Below are positions 40,107 through 40,723 of a stretch of DNA of 40,723 nucleotides, piece by piece; positions within the stretch are counted from its first letter, which is position 1, and each line of letters starts with the position of its first letter. Source of the DNA: Candidatus Hydrogenedentota bacterium. GTDB taxonomy: Bacteria; Hydrogenedentota; Hydrogenedentia; Hydrogenedentales; JAGMZX01. Below the pieces are notes generated by a model. It saw only the letters and a program-made list of their open reading frames with translations, searched no databases and was not told the DNA's origin. Location: NCBI GenBank assembly GCA_018005585.1, contig JAGMZX010000041.1, positions 1 to 40,723 of the forward strand, given 5' to 3'. The position numbers and the translations under genes are program-made.

Positions 40107-40723
40107 TTAGAACGCCTCGCCGCGCACGTGGGCCTCGGCGAGTTCGGCGATGCGGTCCTTGTCGAGTTTCGGGAAGAGCACTTCCGGCGTCTGGAGCGGG
40201 CTGCCCGCGGGCAGCGGCGTCTTGGCGGCGTTCCAGCCATCCGGCCCGCCGTCCGGACTGCCCTGGGGCAATTCCACGTTGAGGATGCGGCCGAGCGTGC
40301 GCGCGCCGCCAGGCAGGAACGGAGCCATGGTATGGCACAGCGCCTTGACGACCTGGCAGCAGACATGGAGCGTCGCGCCGGTGCGGGCCAAGTCGGTTTT
40401 GCGCGTGACCCAAGGCTGTTTCATGTCGAAGTACACGTTCGCCTTGCGCCCAAGGTCGATGAACCGTTCAAGCGCTTGGCGGAACCGGAATTCCTCCAGC
40501 GATTCGGCGATCGCGTCTACCTGCGCGGGGATCGCGCCGAGCATGGCCTCGTCTTCGGCGTCCAAGGCCGCCGCTTCGGGCACCCTGCTATCGAAATTCT
40601 TCACGGTCATCGTGAGCGAGCGGTGCACGAAGTTGCCGACGACGTCGCACAGTTCGCCGTTGTACCGGTGCATGAAATCGTCCCAATCGAAGGCGGAATC
40701 CTTCGATTCGGGCGCAATGGCGC
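40107..40723 (-). CDS. metG: Methionyl-tRNA synthetase, C-terminal fragment (runs off window)
   Basis: About 205 codons are visible; the frame is open across the right window edge, so the gene starts outside. The protein reads KDSAFDWDDFMHRYNGELCDVVGNFVHRSLTM, the junction of the catalytic core with the anticodon-binding domain of MetRS. Helices follow (RKANVYFDMKQPWVTRKTD, the anticodon-loop contact segment with Trp). The stop is at 40107. The usual C-terminal tRNA-binding domain is absent, and the end is the AELAEAHVRGEAF helix, so this is the short form. The catalytic HIGH/KMSKS motifs are outside the window. Confidence 0.88.
   Translation of the reverse strand, partial: AIAPESKDSAFDWDDFMHRYNGELCDVVGNFVHRSLTMTVKNFDSRVPEAAALDAEDEAMLGAIPAQVDAIAESLEEFRFRQALERFIDLGRKANVYFDMKQPWVTRKTDLARTGATLHVCCQVVKALCHTMAPFLPGGARTLGRILNVELPQGSPDGGPDGWNAAKTPLPAGSPLQTPEVLFPKLDKDRIAELAEAHVRGEAF

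Noticed and set aside
1-40723. tRNA, rRNA, CRISPR array, insertion sequence or prophage
   Set aside because: Scanned by eye: no clover-leaf, regular spacer repeats, transposase or phage structural genes were recognised. A covariance-model search would be more decisive for tRNAs.

Overview
The window looks like chromosomal DNA from a GC-rich, environmental Gram-negative-type bacterium of the PVC or Hydrogenedentota kind. This placement is inferred from gene content, with no marker phylogeny possible here. The pointers are a prepilin-like protein with a C-terminal His/Asp-Gly motif beside a FadR-type GntR regulator, a Tat-exported sulfatase, a 14-repeat FG-GAP lipoprotein, a secreted EF-hand/dockerin-like protein, and a Gfo/Idh/MocA oxidoreductase paired with a sugar isomerase-like protein. 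There is no sign of a plasmid, phage, insertion sequence, CRISPR array, tRNA or rRNA.

Layout. The left edge (1-132, minus) is the N-terminus of a RelA/SpoT-type stringent-response enzyme. From 380 to 4436 (plus) come a HGSNAT-like membrane acyltransferase, a conserved protein of unknown function and a YifB/ComM AAA+ ATPase. A divergent pair follows (4500-6411): a FadR-type regulator and a prepilin-like protein. Their shared spacer carries two matching operator-like sites and a sigma70-type promoter. Next are an E2-like acyltransferase without a lipoyl domain, the FG-GAP lipoprotein (minus), a metallophosphoesterase, and a secreted protein with a duplicated SELLR...QFYN / DGYAPG module.

The block 12200-19048 reads like a polysaccharide-processing locus: an exported glycoside-hydrolase-like protein, a sulfatase, a small regulator with a shortened receiver domain and a Fis-type HTH, a heparinase/alginate-lyase-like exported protein one base downstream, a tiny membrane protein and a membrane-anchored thioredoxin. 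From 19061 to 30634 the genes are more mixed: an HD-GYP-like protein lacking the HD histidine, a zinc alcohol dehydrogenase, CinA with a degenerate C-terminal domain, an RlpA-like protein, an SLC13-type transporter, a DUF115-like protein, an M20 peptidase, an exported ADP-ribosylglycohydrolase homologue and tyrosyl-tRNA synthetase.

The right part contains an SCP2 protein overlapping a lipoprotein with an apparently inactive alpha/beta-hydrolase domain, then Smg, RuvA and RuvB. Convergent to ruvB is an alkyltransferase-like protein. A membrane protein, the oxidoreductase/isomerase pair (closed by a strong terminator), the yebC-ruvC operon, a nucleotidyltransferase remnant and the C-terminus of methionyl-tRNA synthetase complete the window. 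All three Holliday-junction genes are therefore present but split: ruvA-ruvB on plus, and yebC-ruvC about 4 kb away on minus.

A recurring theme is family members that have lost catalytic residues: the hydrolase, the HD-GYP protein, the CinA C-terminus and the receiver domain. No single feature proves a new system. The best candidates are the regulator/lyase/sulfatase block and the SELLR...QFYN module.
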